From Deltaproteobacteria bacterium (GTDB taxonomy: Bacteria > Desulfobacterota > Syntrophobacteria > BM002): 36,719 nucleotides of DNA. The position numbers and the translations under genes are program-made. Positions 1 through 7,394 of the stretch are shown one piece after another. The notes beneath the pieces were generated by a model. The model saw nothing but the letters and a program-made list of their open reading frames with translations, ran no database searches and had not been told where the DNA came from. The stretch lies in NCBI GenBank assembly GCA_020353215.1, contig CP070692.1, forward strand, positions 282,133-318,851, in the 5' to 3' direction. Positions within the stretch are counted from its first letter, which is position 1, and every line of letters begins with the position of its first letter.

Positions 1-167
1 ACAACAACATCCACGTCCTCGCTTCGGGAAAACTCGTTCCTCAGTTTATCGGGCGACCGCACGAGACAACGAACCTTTATGCCCTGCGCAGTGAAATGTT
101 GAAGTAGCCGACCCCCTACAAAACCCGTTGCCCCAGTGATCAGTATCTTGCCGGAATACTCTTTCAT
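1..167 (-). CDS. NAD(P)-dependent epimerase/dehydratase (SDR, NmrA-like), N-terminal part
   Basis: Only the first 55 codons are in the window; the gene runs off the left edge. The protein opens with a short lead and then a beta strand and glycine motif ITGATGFVGGRLL, the Rossmann NAD(P)-binding signature of atypical/extended SDR enzymes. Next comes VRCLVRSPDKL, the second strand with basic residues that usually select NADPH. The ATG at 165-167 is preceded on the minus strand by AAGGA at a usable distance. Proteins with this start are often membrane-linked NAD(P)-binding proteins of unknown substrate. It is transcribed away from the SRPBCC gene that follows. The fold is clear; the substrate cannot be told. 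Confidence 0.85.
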   Translation of the reverse strand, partial: MKEYSGKILITGATGFVGGRLLQHFTAQGIKVRCLVRSPDKLRNEFSRSEDVDVV

Positions 168-426
168 GTTTATCTTTTCCTTAGCCTCCTCGTTTCGTTT
201 GATGGGTGTGTACTGCACTTCGACGTTTGTGGTTGATATATATAGCAACGCAGATGCGAGTGTGCAAGGGTTTTCGTCGTGCCGACCAGCTGTGAGGCTT
301 AGAAGATCTAATTCTCCCCCCACAGCTCTCCGGACTTACGGCAGGCTACTCGAGAAATCAGAGAGCATAGTTGGAAAGAGACCAGCGATTCTTTCGGCAT
401 CAACCTCGCAAGTTGGGGACGGCAGC

Positions 427-879
427 ATGGTAATTAGAGAAGAGATTGAGATTGCAGCACCTCTGGCAATTGTCTGGAATGTATTTTCCCGTTTGGAGGA
501 ATGGGACGATTGGAACACAGCCTGCCAGAGCTGCCGATTGGTGGAAGGGGAGGGGATGGCGGAAGGTGCTTGTTTTTCTTTTGTTGTCAGACCTTTCAGC
601 CTACCGATAGAGGTGAAACCCAAGATCACGGACTGCGAGCCGGGTGAAAAGGTTGTCTGGGAAGGGACGCGGCTGGGAATCCACGCCATTCACACCTGGA
701 CTTTCCAAGAGGCGAGCGGCAAGGTTACGTTAATCAGCAGCGAATCGTTCAGCGGCCCGTTGATCTGGTTGGCGAGATTGGTCCTGGTACCTCAGCGTCT
801 TCACACGCTCACCAGACAGTTGCTTGTTTCCATTAAAAAGGAAGCTGAGGCCCGTTACCGGAGCCAAAAGGTGTCCTGA
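427..879 (+). CDS. SRPBCC (START/Bet v1-like) ligand-binding protein
   Basis: A 150-residue protein with the polyketide-cyclase/START-like pattern. The N-terminal strand IREEIEIAAPLAIVW is followed by a WDDWN turn, then antiparallel strands ending in SFSGPLIW, and a long C-terminal helix (LTRQLLVSIKKEAEARY) that normally closes the hydrophobic pocket. The open frame extends upstream to 136, but that part is low-complexity and not protein-like; the ATG at 427 begins exactly at the domain, so I place the start there. It is divergent from the SDR gene on the left. This is the first of three unrelated-looking SRPBCC genes in the window. The ligand is unknown; such proteins bind lipids, haem or aromatic compounds or act as cyclases. 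Confidence 0.8.
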   Translation: MVIREEIEIAAPLAIVWNVFSRLEEWDDWNTACQSCRLVEGEGMAEGACFSFVVRPFSLPIEVKPKITDCEPGEKVVWEGTRLGIHAIHTWTFQEASGKVTLISSESFSGPLIWLARLVLVPQRLHTLTRQLLVSIKKEAEARYRSQKVS

Positions 880-947
880 TAGGTTTTCTCAAGGCGAAGA
901 GAAAGAAGTTAATTGTCTAGACTACAATATTGGAAGCGAGGTCCAAA

Positions 948-1214
948 ATGGAAACGGAACTTGATCTGTCAGATCGTATTGAGGAAATAACAAGCGATCC
1001 TGAAGTCATAGACTTCTTTGTTGTCATTTCCAGCAAGGCAGGGACTCACTTCGGGGCCAAAACCATAGGATCGGATATCATCTCCGCACTGGCAAAAACT
1101 ATTGTGGAACGGGAGGGCGGTCTCTCAGCCATTAATCGGCTGCAACTCGCTATTTTCAAGGCGAAGGAGTTAGCAAAACAACTGTTGGAAGACCGAGTTG
1201 GGGCCATGCACTGA
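948..1214 (+). CDS. Small conserved-looking hypothetical protein
   Basis: An 88-residue soluble protein, rich in acidic residues in its first third, then mainly helical (KAKELAKQLLEDRVGAMH). I do not recognise the family. A TTG at 930 is in frame, but GAGG at 939-942 sits six bases before the ATG at 948, so 948 is the better start. It follows the SRPBCC gene by about 70 bases on the same strand and could be co-transcribed. No membrane segment, signal peptide or metal motif is seen. The opposite-strand frame over it is a shadow. Confidence 0.55.
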   Translation: METELDLSDRIEEITSDPEVIDFFVVISSKAGTHFGAKTIGSDIISALAKTIVEREGGLSAINRLQLAIFKAKELAKQLLEDRVGAMH

Positions 1215-1379
1215 ATTGGGACTGAGGACAGGTTTACTTGTGTTTTGGCTCTTTCTGAGGGAGAATGCAAAAGCTTGAGAAGACGAACGATATTGTTTTT
1301 ACAGCTCAGCGTTTTGCTGTGAGCATAGTTCAACTCTATCATCGGGCCTAATGACCAGGTTCCCAAAAGAGCAATGATA

Positions 1380-1964
1380 TCAAATATTTTCTAACTCCTG
1401 CCATATTGTCTCAGCCGCCTCTTGCCCCCATTTGGCTTCAACTCGTGAAGCAAATCGCCGGAGAGCTTTCTGATAGGTTGGCCCATGCATGTCCTCTTCG
1501 AGCATGACAGCACTGTTTACCGTTGGTATATGACCACGCTTGAACGCCCTGTACCTTCGAGCCAACAATCGATTAACAGCTACATGAGCCAACTCGTGCA
1601 CCAAGGCGGCGAAAGGATCTTGGTTTTCTCCTTGGAGCACTAATGGCAGCATCGAGATCTCCGTGTCAGCGAACACGCCGTCTCCGTTCGTCCTGCCATC
1701 ATCTCTCATTTCAGTGTTGCAACGATTGGCTTCGGAGGTTCTTATATATTTCTGTGCTCGTGTCATAGCGGCAGGTATGATCAGGCCAGTTTCTCTTTGA
1801 CGCGTTTGCCACTCCGAAGGTGTCGTGTCCATCAGCAAAAGATGAATATTCAGTGCTCTTTGCGAACATTTATGTTCGGATGGATCTGTATATATATTCC
1901 AGTTGGGTGGCGTAACCTTATTGGCGTAATCGCATAAGATCTTACTCAATTCTTCTAAATTCAT
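1380..1964 (-). CDS. Putative zinc metallopeptidase-like protein (HExxH)
   Basis: A 194-residue protein with HELAH at about residues 123-127, the zincin active-site motif, and a downstream HGPTYQ about 40 residues later. That HG-x-x-[FY] layout resembles the third ligand region of SprT/WLM-type peptidases. The N-terminal half contains no family I recognise. There is no signal peptide, so it is probably cytoplasmic. I start it at the ATG at 1962-1964 because the upstream extension to 2111 is not protein-like, although the ribosome site there is weak. It is convergent with the small gene at 948-1214. Peptidase activity is inferred from the motif only; it could instead be a zinc-binding protein with a SprT-like fold. 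Confidence 0.6.
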   Translation of the reverse strand: MNLEELSKILCDYANKVTPPNWNIYTDPSEHKCSQRALNIHLLLMDTTPSEWQTRQRETGLIIPAAMTRAQKYIRTSEANRCNTEMRDDGRTNGDGVFADTEISMLPLVLQGENQDPFAALVHELAHVAVNRLLARRYRAFKRGHIPTVNSAVMLEEDMHGPTYQKALRRFASRVEAKWGQEAAETIWQELENI

Positions 1965-2132
1965 TAGGATTTCGCTTTTATCACCAACCAGGTTCTTCGA
2001 AAACTGACAACGGCTTTTTGGCCCTGTTGTGGGGTTGCGGTGGAGCGCGGCTTCGTGCATTGCCGACAACATTCCGACTCCGGTGTCCGTGTCCAACCCT
2101 CCACCCGCCAACTAAAGAAAGCTTAATGACCA

Positions 2133-2155
2133 CCCACAAGACAAAATCTTGCGGG
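2133..2155 (-). terminator. Hairpin after the 60-aa protein, possible terminator
   Basis: On the minus strand CCCGCAAGA, loop TTTTG, TCTTGTGGG forms a nine-pair stem with one G-U pair, 20 bases after the stop of the small gene at 2175-2357. No T tract follows, so terminator function is uncertain. Confidence 0.4.
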
Positions 2156-2174
2156 CCTCGTTTCAATTAGTGGG

Positions 2175-2357
2175 TTAGTCTACGATCTTGATATCCCCAG
2201 CGTATCTACCCACGGTTGCATCATCGACACACGCGTTCAGTTCTTCTTCGCTGGCATCTTTCGGATCCACCAAGGAATCTAATGGACATAGCCAGTCGTT
2301 TCCAGCCGCGTCTTTCACCCTTACAAACGCTTTTCCCCGCACTGATTCGTCTGACAT
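2175..2357 (-). CDS. Small cysteine-pair protein, copy A (GN-x3-C-x-LDSL-x-DP family)
   Basis: A 60-residue acidic protein with a strong ribosome site (GGAAAGGAGAG) just before its ATG. Its core has GN at 19-20, Cys24, LDSL at 26-29, DP at 31-32, a Ser-Glu-Glu stretch and Cys43. The protein at 30642-30803 aligns to it without gaps over 36 residues with 17 identities by eye, and its two Cys have the same 19-residue spacing. The two are therefore paralogues of one small family. I cannot name the family. The N-terminal half, alternating hydrophobic residues then GN, looks like a small beta structure; the conserved Cys pair could bind metal or form a disulfide. No signal peptide or membrane helix. 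It stands alone, with a hairpin downstream. Confidence 0.7.
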   Translation of the reverse strand: MSDESVRGKAFVRVKDAAGNDWLCPLDSLVDPKDASEEELNACVDDATVGRYAGDIKIVD

Positions 2358-2602
2358 TTTTCTCTCCTTTCCAGCAACCTATCAGGCCTCTGTAAGCCAT
2401 GGCTGACAGGTTATTTGCAGCTCTTTGAGAGCCAGGTTACGGTCAAGCCACTGCTTAATGTATTGGTTTCGTAAACTAAGACCCGCAACAGGTATTGTCA
2501 ATCGGGTGATGCTGGCTGATTGTTGCCTATGAACCTTTTCTGCCCGGTCCGTTAGCGGCGGCTGGTTGTCCCCGACATTTCGATAGGTCATAATACGTGG
2601 CC

Positions 2603-2788
2603 ATGAACAAAGACGAATTACTTCAATCAACCAGCAAAGGACTATACTTCGCGGCCGGGGATTTTTTCGTGGATCCATGGCAATCTGTGAAGCGGGCGAT
2701 CATCACGCATGTGCGAGAGGCTGAGTTCGGAGAAGCTCTCAGATCGGGTGCGACGGATGCAAGTTTCGCGAGAAAAAAGGGCGGATAG
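2603..2788 (+). pseudogene. Remnant of ligase-associated DNA exonuclease (N-terminus only)
   Basis: The first 35 residues (LLQSTSKGLYFAAGDFFVDPW, cited in part, then ITH) match the opening of the ligase-associated MBL/beta-CASP exonuclease, a protein of roughly 330 residues. The family continues from ITH into the HxHxDH zinc motif, but here it runs into unrelated sequence (VREAEFGEAL) and stops at 61 residues. All catalytic residues are missing, so it is a decayed or internally deleted gene. It lies 40 bases upstream of pdeM, its usual cassette partner, which supports the identification. A GTG at 2597 is an alternative start; neither has a good ribosome site. Confidence 0.65.
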
Positions 2789-2828
2789 AGATAACTGGAA
2801 GAACACTTGGGAAGGGTAGCCAAATCCT

Positions 2829-3491
2829 TTGAAGGCTAAGGATATTGCCGTGAATCTCTGCGGTCAGCGGATGTTGCTTCTTCCGGAGAGAGCGGTCTTT
2901 CGGGAAAACCGCTGTACCCTAGTGGTGACAGATGTGCACTTTCGTAAAGCCGCTTCTTTTATCAAGTTTGCTATCCCCAACCCTAGAGGGATGACGAAAG
3001 ACGACCTGAGCAGCCGAACGAGAATCATCGAACGAACAGGAGCTCACTGGCTAGTTATCCTTGGGGACCTCTTTCACGCCAAGGCGGGACGAACGGTCCA
3101 GAATGAAGATGAGGTAATTTCCCGGCGGAAGGCTCATTCTGTACTTGAAATCCTTCACATCCGTTGCAATCATGATTGGGGAGCGGGAGATCCTCCAGAG
3201 GATTGGCGGATAATTTGTGTCGATGAGCCTTTTTCAGATAACCCTTTTGTGTTGCAACATCACCCGACCCATTCTGACGAGGGCTACACCTCGGCAGGCC
3301 ACCTCCACCCGTCAGTAACTCTGCGGGGTACCGGTGGACAAAGGCAGAGATTGCCTTGTTTCATATTCGGTTCAAAGCTGGCCCTCTTGCCGGCATTTGG
3401 GAGTCGTACCGGTACGGCCACCGTCAGACCAAAAAGAGGCGATCGGGTGTATGTTCTGGCCGAAGACGAAGTAGTGGAGGTTAAAGGATAA
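2829..3491 (+). CDS. pdeM: Ligase-associated DNA damage response endonuclease PdeM
   Basis: A 220-residue calcineurin-like phosphoesterase. The metal-binding blocks are in family order: DVHFRKAASF (about 34-43), GDLFHAKAGR (about 79-88), CNHDWGAGDPP (about 112-122), a His-rich QHHPTH and AGHLHPSV. The ending LPCFIFGS, LPAFGSRTG and GDRVYVLA is diagnostic of PdeM rather than of other phosphoesterases. PdeM normally works with an ATP-dependent ligase, a Lhr-like helicase and an exonuclease in DNA repair. Here only an exonuclease remnant precedes it, and neither ligase nor helicase is in the window. One oddity: the canonical GNHD motif reads CNHD. The start is TTG at 2829 with GTG at 2850 as an alternative; both lack a strong ribosome site. 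Confidence 0.9.
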   Translation: MKAKDIAVNLCGQRMLLLPERAVFRENRCTLVVTDVHFRKAASFIKFAIPNPRGMTKDDLSSRTRIIERTGAHWLVILGDLFHAKAGRTVQNEDEVISRRKAHSVLEILHIRCNHDWGAGDPPEDWRIICVDEPFSDNPFVLQHHPTHSDEGYTSAGHLHPSVTLRGTGGQRQRLPCFIFGSKLALLPAFGSRTGTATVRPKRGDRVYVLAEDEVVEVKG

Positions 3492-3569
3492 CTCATGCTC
3501 AGAATCACTATTTTCTATTTCCTCGCTATAGTAGCATTGACTGTCTACGGTGGGCAGGTGTGACCCTTT

Positions 3570-5030
3570 ATGGAAACACTGCCCCCCGTGCTCTTGGGGG
3601 TAAGCCTTTTCGTCCCCTTCATGGCGGCTCTAGCGCTGCGCAAGCCCCTTGAGAACCGCTTCGTGGTGTCGCATCCCCGGATCGCTCAGCCCAAAAAGCA
3701 GTTTTTCCTCGACTTTGCTCTGTGTATGGCTGCCGGTGCTGCCGTGGTTGCATACAACACACTAGCCTACGGTTTTCCGGCCCATAGCGGAATCAGCTTA
3801 CTGTTCGGTTGCTCGGTTGTTGGCTTTTTTGTCTCGCTGGATACGGCCTTAGCCCGAGAACGAAAAGTCATACATGGCGCGCTTGCTGAAGATCGTGCGC
3901 CGCCGCCACCCGAGCGATTATACTCCATGACACGGAAATTCTCCCTGGTTGCTCTGAGCGGCATCTTGTTCGTTTCTCTCGTACTCGGACTGGTCATTGC
4001 CAGAGATGTGGTCTGGCTCTCAAAGATCGAAAAGAGCGGTATGTCCATCACCCAGGCCCAATTGTCCGTATTGCGTGAAATCCTTTTTGTCATGACCGTA
4101 CTCTTGGTGGCATTTGCGAATTTGATCATTTCATACTCCAAGAATCTGAAGTTACTGTTCGAAAATGAGACCAGTGTCCTCGAGAGGGTTAGCCAGGGTG
4201 ACCTTACTAAACTGGTCCCGGTAGCTACCAATGACGAGTTTGGGGTTATCGCCGGACACACCAATACAATGATTGATGGACTAAGACATCGCCTTCAGCT
4301 CATAACATCGTTAAAGTTGGCGGAAGAGGTTCAAAAGAACCTCTTGCCTGCTGAGGCCCCCTCCTTTCCCGGACTCGATATCGGCGGTGTAAGTGACTAC
4401 TGCGACGAGACCGGCGGAGACTACTACGATTACTTCAGGCTGTCAGCCGGCAACTTTGGAGTGGTAGTGGCAGACGCTTCCGAGCACGGTGTGAGCGCAG
4501 CCTTGCTCATGACCACGGTGCGGGCTCAATTGAGACAAAGGGTTGCTATGGAGGGCGACCTCGCCAGCATTGTCTCAGACGTCAACCGAGAGCTGGCCAG
4601 AGATGTTGCGCGGAGCGGTCGGTTCATGACCATGTTGTTCCTGGAAATCGAACCTGCAAGTAACACCTTGAATTGGGTTCGCGCCGGTCACGAGCCGGCA
4701 ATCCTCTATGATTACGGAGAAGACATGTTTTTCGAGCTTGCCGGGGAAGGTATGGCCTTGGGAGTGGTTGAAGACTTCAAATTTCAAAAACATACCCATC
4801 AGGGGTGGACTCCGGGCAGCATTGTGGTCGTGGGCACGGACGGCATTCGTGAGGCCCAAAATGACAAGGGAGAGATGTTCGGCTTGGATCGACTCCGAGA
4901 AGCCATACGCAAGAATGCGAGCGTATCTGCCAAAGATATTCAGAACGGAATTATCGAGGATCTCAATATCTTTCGGGGAGAGGTTCCACAAGAGGACGAC
5001 ATTACCCTAGTTGTGGTTAAGCTCTTATAA
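3570..5030 (+). CDS. Membrane-bound HAMP-PP2C (RsbU/SpoIIE-type) serine phosphatase
   Basis: A 486-residue regulator. The N-terminal part has about five membrane segments (near residues 4-24, 46-68, 72-92, 124-147 and 169-188). A HAMP linker follows (about 188-240, with NETSVLERVSQGDLTKLVPV). The rest is a PP2C-like phosphatase domain that opens with AEEVQKNLLPAEAP and carries ETGGDYYDYF, VVADASEHGVSAALLM, VRAGHEPAILY, GTDGIREAQN and DDITLVVVKL, including the Asp residues that bind Mn/Mg. Proteins of this kind dephosphorylate anti-sigma-factor antagonists in partner-switching pathways. No STAS or kinase partner gene is in the window, so the target is unknown. No periplasmic sensor domain of any size is present, so the membrane part itself may sense the signal. 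Confidence 0.9.
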   Translation: METLPPVLLGVSLFVPFMAALALRKPLENRFVVSHPRIAQPKKQFFLDFALCMAAGAAVVAYNTLAYGFPAHSGISLLFGCSVVGFFVSLDTALARERKVIHGALAEDRAPPPPERLYSMTRKFSLVALSGILFVSLVLGLVIARDVVWLSKIEKSGMSITQAQLSVLREILFVMTVLLVAFANLIISYSKNLKLLFENETSVLERVSQGDLTKLVPVATNDEFGVIAGHTNTMIDGLRHRLQLITSLKLAEEVQKNLLPAEAPSFPGLDIGGVSDYCDETGGDYYDYFRLSAGNFGVVVADASEHGVSAALLMTTVRAQLRQRVAMEGDLASIVSDVNRELARDVARSGRFMTMLFLEIEPASNTLNWVRAGHEPAILYDYGEDMFFELAGEGMALGVVEDFKFQKHTHQGWTPGSIVVVGTDGIREAQNDKGEMFGLDRLREAIRKNASVSAKDIQNGIIEDLNIFRGEVPQEDDITLVVVKLL

Positions 5031-5073
5031 AGGTGGGAGATCACGCCTCATCATTCTCAAAATCCTAAATGTT

Positions 5074-5097
5074 TCAGCTCTATGCGATCTGAGCTGA
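5074..5097 (+). terminator. Hairpin after the phosphatase gene
   Basis: TCAGCTC and GAGCTGA form a seven-pair perfect stem around a ten-base loop, 44 bases after the phosphatase stop. No T tract follows; a weak or factor-assisted terminator is possible. Confidence 0.3.
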
Positions 5098-5130
5098 TCC
5101 AGAGGACCAGGTTTTGCATGATGAAGATAG

Positions 5131-5164
5131 CCCCCCACCGGAAGGAGGAGAGAATGGTGGGGGG
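5131..5164 (-). terminator. GC-rich hairpin after aprB
   Basis: CCCCCCACC and GGTGGGGGG form a perfect nine-pair stem with a 16-base purine-rich loop, 22 bases beyond the aprB stop. It lies between two convergent genes and may serve aprB; the sequence after it on the minus strand (CTATCTTCATC) is only mildly T-rich. Confidence 0.45.
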
Positions 5165-5185
5165 ACACGGGTGGGGTGGGGCAAC

Positions 5186-5626
5186 TTACGATCTGGTGGG
5201 CAGCGTATCGAAGCCCCCTGATGTAGGCTCAGTCCACAGGTTCTCGTCGTTGAGATCGCCGGGGCCCTCAGCATAACCCCCATCGGGCACTGCCATGCCT
5301 TCCTCGGTGGTGCGAATGGGGAACTTGAACCGCTTGATCACGCCGTTTCTGAACTTGACCGTCCACATGATGTCCTCGGAACCACGCAAAGGTACCACGC
5401 TGGCCCCCATGGGCACGAAATCAGCATAACCGCGAACGTCCATGGCCTGCTGGGGACATATCTTTACGCAGCTGTAGCATTCCCAGCAAAACTCGGGCTC
5501 CTGGTTGTAAGCCTTCATGGCCTCCGCGTCCAAGACCATCAGGTCATTGGGACAGATGTACATGCACGCGGTCCTGTCCTGCCCTTTGCATCCGTCACAT
5601 TTTTCATCAATAACGTAACTTGGCAT
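5186..5626 (-). CDS. aprB: Adenylylsulfate reductase beta subunit AprB (orphan)
   Basis: A 146-residue iron-sulfur protein matching AprB along its whole length. Cys10, 13, 21 and 25 and Cys47, 50, 53 and 57 ligate two [4Fe-4S] clusters (KCDGCKG, CMYICP, CWECYSCVKICP). Then come YADFVPMGASVVPLRG, IMWTVKFRNGVIKRFKFPIR and the long C-terminal tail that in known AprAB structures wraps around AprA. AprB carries electrons to the FAD of AprA in dissimilatory sulfate reduction or sulfur oxidation. AGGAGG lies eight bases before the ATG. aprA normally follows aprB directly, but here the next gene on that side is a convergent phosphatase, so this copy has no partner beside it. The intact tail suggests it still binds an AprA encoded elsewhere. 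Confidence 0.93.
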   Translation of the reverse strand: MPSYVIDEKCDGCKGQDRTACMYICPNDLMVLDAEAMKAYNQEPEFCWECYSCVKICPQQAMDVRGYADFVPMGASVVPLRGSEDIMWTVKFRNGVIKRFKFPIRTTEEGMAVPDGGYAEGPGDLNDENLWTEPTSGGFDTLPTRS

Positions 5627-5644
5627 ATCAGTTTCCTCCTAATT

Positions 5645-5662
5645 TTGTGCTCGATTTCACAA
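5645..5662 (-). promoter_or_regulatory. CRP/FNR-like palindrome upstream of aprB
   Basis: TTGTG, eight bases, CACAA lies just upstream of the aprB ribosome site; as a CRP-type box it is TGTGC-N6-TCACA, one base from the TGTGA-N6-TCACA consensus. Its position close to the start codon would favour repression. The rest of 5663-5808 is AT-rich, with a T9 tract at about 5706-5714, and probably holds the divergent promoters. Confidence 0.4.
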
Positions 5663-5808
5663 TATTGTAACCGATAACTACCCGCGAGAAAAGCGGTAGA
5701 AACCGTTTTTTTTTAGCCCCCTGGAAACTGCTTTTGGTTTAAAAGTCGATTCGTCATGATTATATATAGAATGATTCTAGGTGAGATGCGTTTGGGGATG
5801 ATTGATCG

Positions 5809-6288
5809 ATGACCCACAAGCTGAAAACTTCTGTGACCCTACCTGTGGAGATTGAAAAGACGTTTGCTTTCTTCGCCAATGCCTCAAATTTGGAAACGAT
5901 TCCCCCACCGGAACTGCGATTCCAGATTCTCACCCCTCAGCCCATTGAAGTCACTGAAGGTACGGAGATTGATTATCGACTGTGTCTATGCGGTTTACCA
6001 CTCAAATGGCGGGCGCGGATAACCAACTGGACACCCTCGCACCGCTTTGTTGACGAGCAGATTCAAGGTCCCTACAAACAATGGGTTCACATTCATCGTT
6101 TCCATGGGCACAATGGAAGTACAACAATTGTGGACGAGGTCCGGTACGAACTACCCCTGTGCCCTTTCGGAGAACTGGCCTATCCAATTGTCTCCGCTCA
6201 GCTTCAAAGAATTTTCGACTTCAGAAATAAAGCCATCCGGGAGACGATCTTTGGAAGTCGGGAAGAAGATAATTGGCTAAAGCAATAG
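5809..6288 (+). CDS. SRPBCC family protein (cyclase/dehydrase-like)
   Basis: A 159-residue START-like protein. It starts HKLKTSVTLPVEIEKTFAFF, followed by NLETIPPPELRFQIL and a run of strands, with GPYKQWVHIHRFHGHNG in the middle and a C-terminal helix RIFDFRNKAI. This pattern (PPEL near residue 33, then QWxHxHRF) is the one seen in stand-alone relatives of the SRPBCC domain found with TIGR01777 oxidoreductases. It opens a four-gene + strand run with the DinB-like, DUF4174 and DUF1499 genes and is divergent from aprB. Ligand and role are unknown. Confidence 0.8.
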   Translation: MTHKLKTSVTLPVEIEKTFAFFANASNLETIPPPELRFQILTPQPIEVTEGTEIDYRLCLCGLPLKWRARITNWTPSHRFVDEQIQGPYKQWVHIHRFHGHNGSTTIVDEVRYELPLCPFGELAYPIVSAQLQRIFDFRNKAIRETIFGSREEDNWLKQ

Positions 6289-6318
6289 ATCTGCCCATTG
6301 GTAATGGTGAGTCCAACA

Positions 6319-6870
6319 ATGCTTTCAGAATTGCGAGACCAGCTTGACATTTACGATCAGAGCCGTCGCCTCCTGCTGGGCGATTTGCTGGAGTTGAATG
6401 CTGAACAACTTAGACGAAAGCCCGACGCCGGCAGCTGGTCAATTTTGGAAACCATTCAACACCTGGTACTGTCTGAGCGCGAGGTGCTGCAAGACCTTCC
6501 GGAGCCAAAGGAGCTGATTGCCCGAAAGCGGGGTCCTCGCGCACGGTTATCCTATCTACTGGTGTTTTTGGTGCTTAGATGGAACATCCCCGCGCCCGTC
6601 CCTTCTGATGGCATGGTGCCGAACGGAAATACCTCGATCTCTGAGTTGAGCCACCAATGGGACGAGAATCTACGCTGGATGAGAGATTATCTGGACACCT
6701 CAAGCCCGGAAGATCTGCAACGTGCCGTGTTTAGACACCCCATAGCGGGGCCTATGACCGCGGTGCAAACCGTTCGTATGGCTAAGCTGCATTTTGATAT
6801 TCATCTCAGGCAGATAAGCAATGTCAAAGCTTTTGTCAACTCGAAACTCGCAACACAATCCAACAGCTGA
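6319..6870 (+). CDS. DinB-like (YfiT/DinB superfamily) protein
   Basis: A 183-residue four-helix-bundle protein. The first helix LRDQLDIYDQSRRLLLGDLL is followed by LRRKPDAGSWSILETIQHL, the typical DinB-superfamily GxWSxxExxxHL motif whose His is a metal ligand. A later HFDIHLRQI supplies the expected C-terminal HxxxH-type ligands. Members are metal-dependent, often thiol-linked transferases or stress proteins. The frame opens at 6298, but GGTGAG seven bases before the ATG at 6319 makes that the likely start. The stop overlaps the start of the next gene (TGATG), so translation is probably coupled. Confidence 0.75.
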   Translation: MLSELRDQLDIYDQSRRLLLGDLLELNAEQLRRKPDAGSWSILETIQHLVLSEREVLQDLPEPKELIARKRGPRARLSYLLVFLVLRWNIPAPVPSDGMVPNGNTSISELSHQWDENLRWMRDYLDTSSPEDLQRAVFRHPIAGPMTAVQTVRMAKLHFDIHLRQISNVKAFVNSKLATQSNS

Positions 6871-7391
6871 TGCCGACTGTACCTTGGCCGCATCCCGGCC
6901 AGGTACGGTTACATCTTCTTCAAATGGCGATGAGAGACGATTATCTTTACCCAGTGTTACTGCTTGTGGCAGTGAATCTGATGGCGACCAAAGGCTATGG
7001 GCAGGATAGAATTCGCCTTGACGATTACCGTTGGCGGAATCGATTGATTGTCGCCTTCGCGCCCTCATCAGACGATCCAGGATATAAGGCGCTTTCGCAG
7101 ACACTTGCCATTCGGCAGGAGGAGGTCATCGACCGTGATATCCTCGTTTTCCACATTCTTGAGACAGGAGAGGTAAGACGGGGAAACGCGAATCTGCCGG
7201 CAGGATCAGGTGATTATCTTAAGCAAAGGTATTCCATCGAGCCGGGTAAATTCACCGCCCTTCTCATTGGCAAAGACGGCGGTGAAAAACTGCGGAGAGA
7301 GGATCGAGTCGAACTTGATGAGGTCTTTTCACTGATCGATTCAATGCCCATGCGGCAGCGGGAGATGAGAGAGAAAGCATCAAACAGGTGA
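6870..7391 (+). CDS. DUF4174 domain protein, exported or membrane-anchored
   Basis: A 173-residue protein with a hydrophobic segment (YLYPVLLLVAVNLM, about 25-38) ending near GYGQ, which looks like a signal peptide. The DUF4174 core follows: LDDYRWRNRLIVAFAPSSDD, then RDILVFHILETG, YSIEPGKFTALLIGKDGGEK and LIDSMPMRQREMR. The core has a thioredoxin-like look but no CxxC. Coupling to the DinB gene favours the ATG at 6870; ATGs at 6924 and 6930 would put the signal peptide nearer the N terminus and cannot be excluded. Function unknown. Confidence 0.8.
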   Translation: MPTVPWPHPGQVRLHLLQMAMRDDYLYPVLLLVAVNLMATKGYGQDRIRLDDYRWRNRLIVAFAPSSDDPGYKALSQTLAIRQEEVIDRDILVFHILETGEVRRGNANLPAGSGDYLKQRYSIEPGKFTALLIGKDGGEKLRREDRVELDEVFSLIDSMPMRQREMREKASNR

Positions 7392-7394
7392 AGG

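Noticed and set aside
2382-2591. A 69-residue minus-strand frame between the small Cys protein and the exonuclease remnant
   Set aside because: It has an ATG but no ribosome site, and no recognisable pattern; chance frame is more likely.
3495-3563. A 22-codon frame encoding a hydrophobic peptide (MLRITIFYFLAIVALTVYGG) just before the RsbU-like phosphatase
   Set aside because: No ribosome site precedes it and no homologue is known to me; position and hydrophobicity alone are too weak to call a gene or leader peptide.
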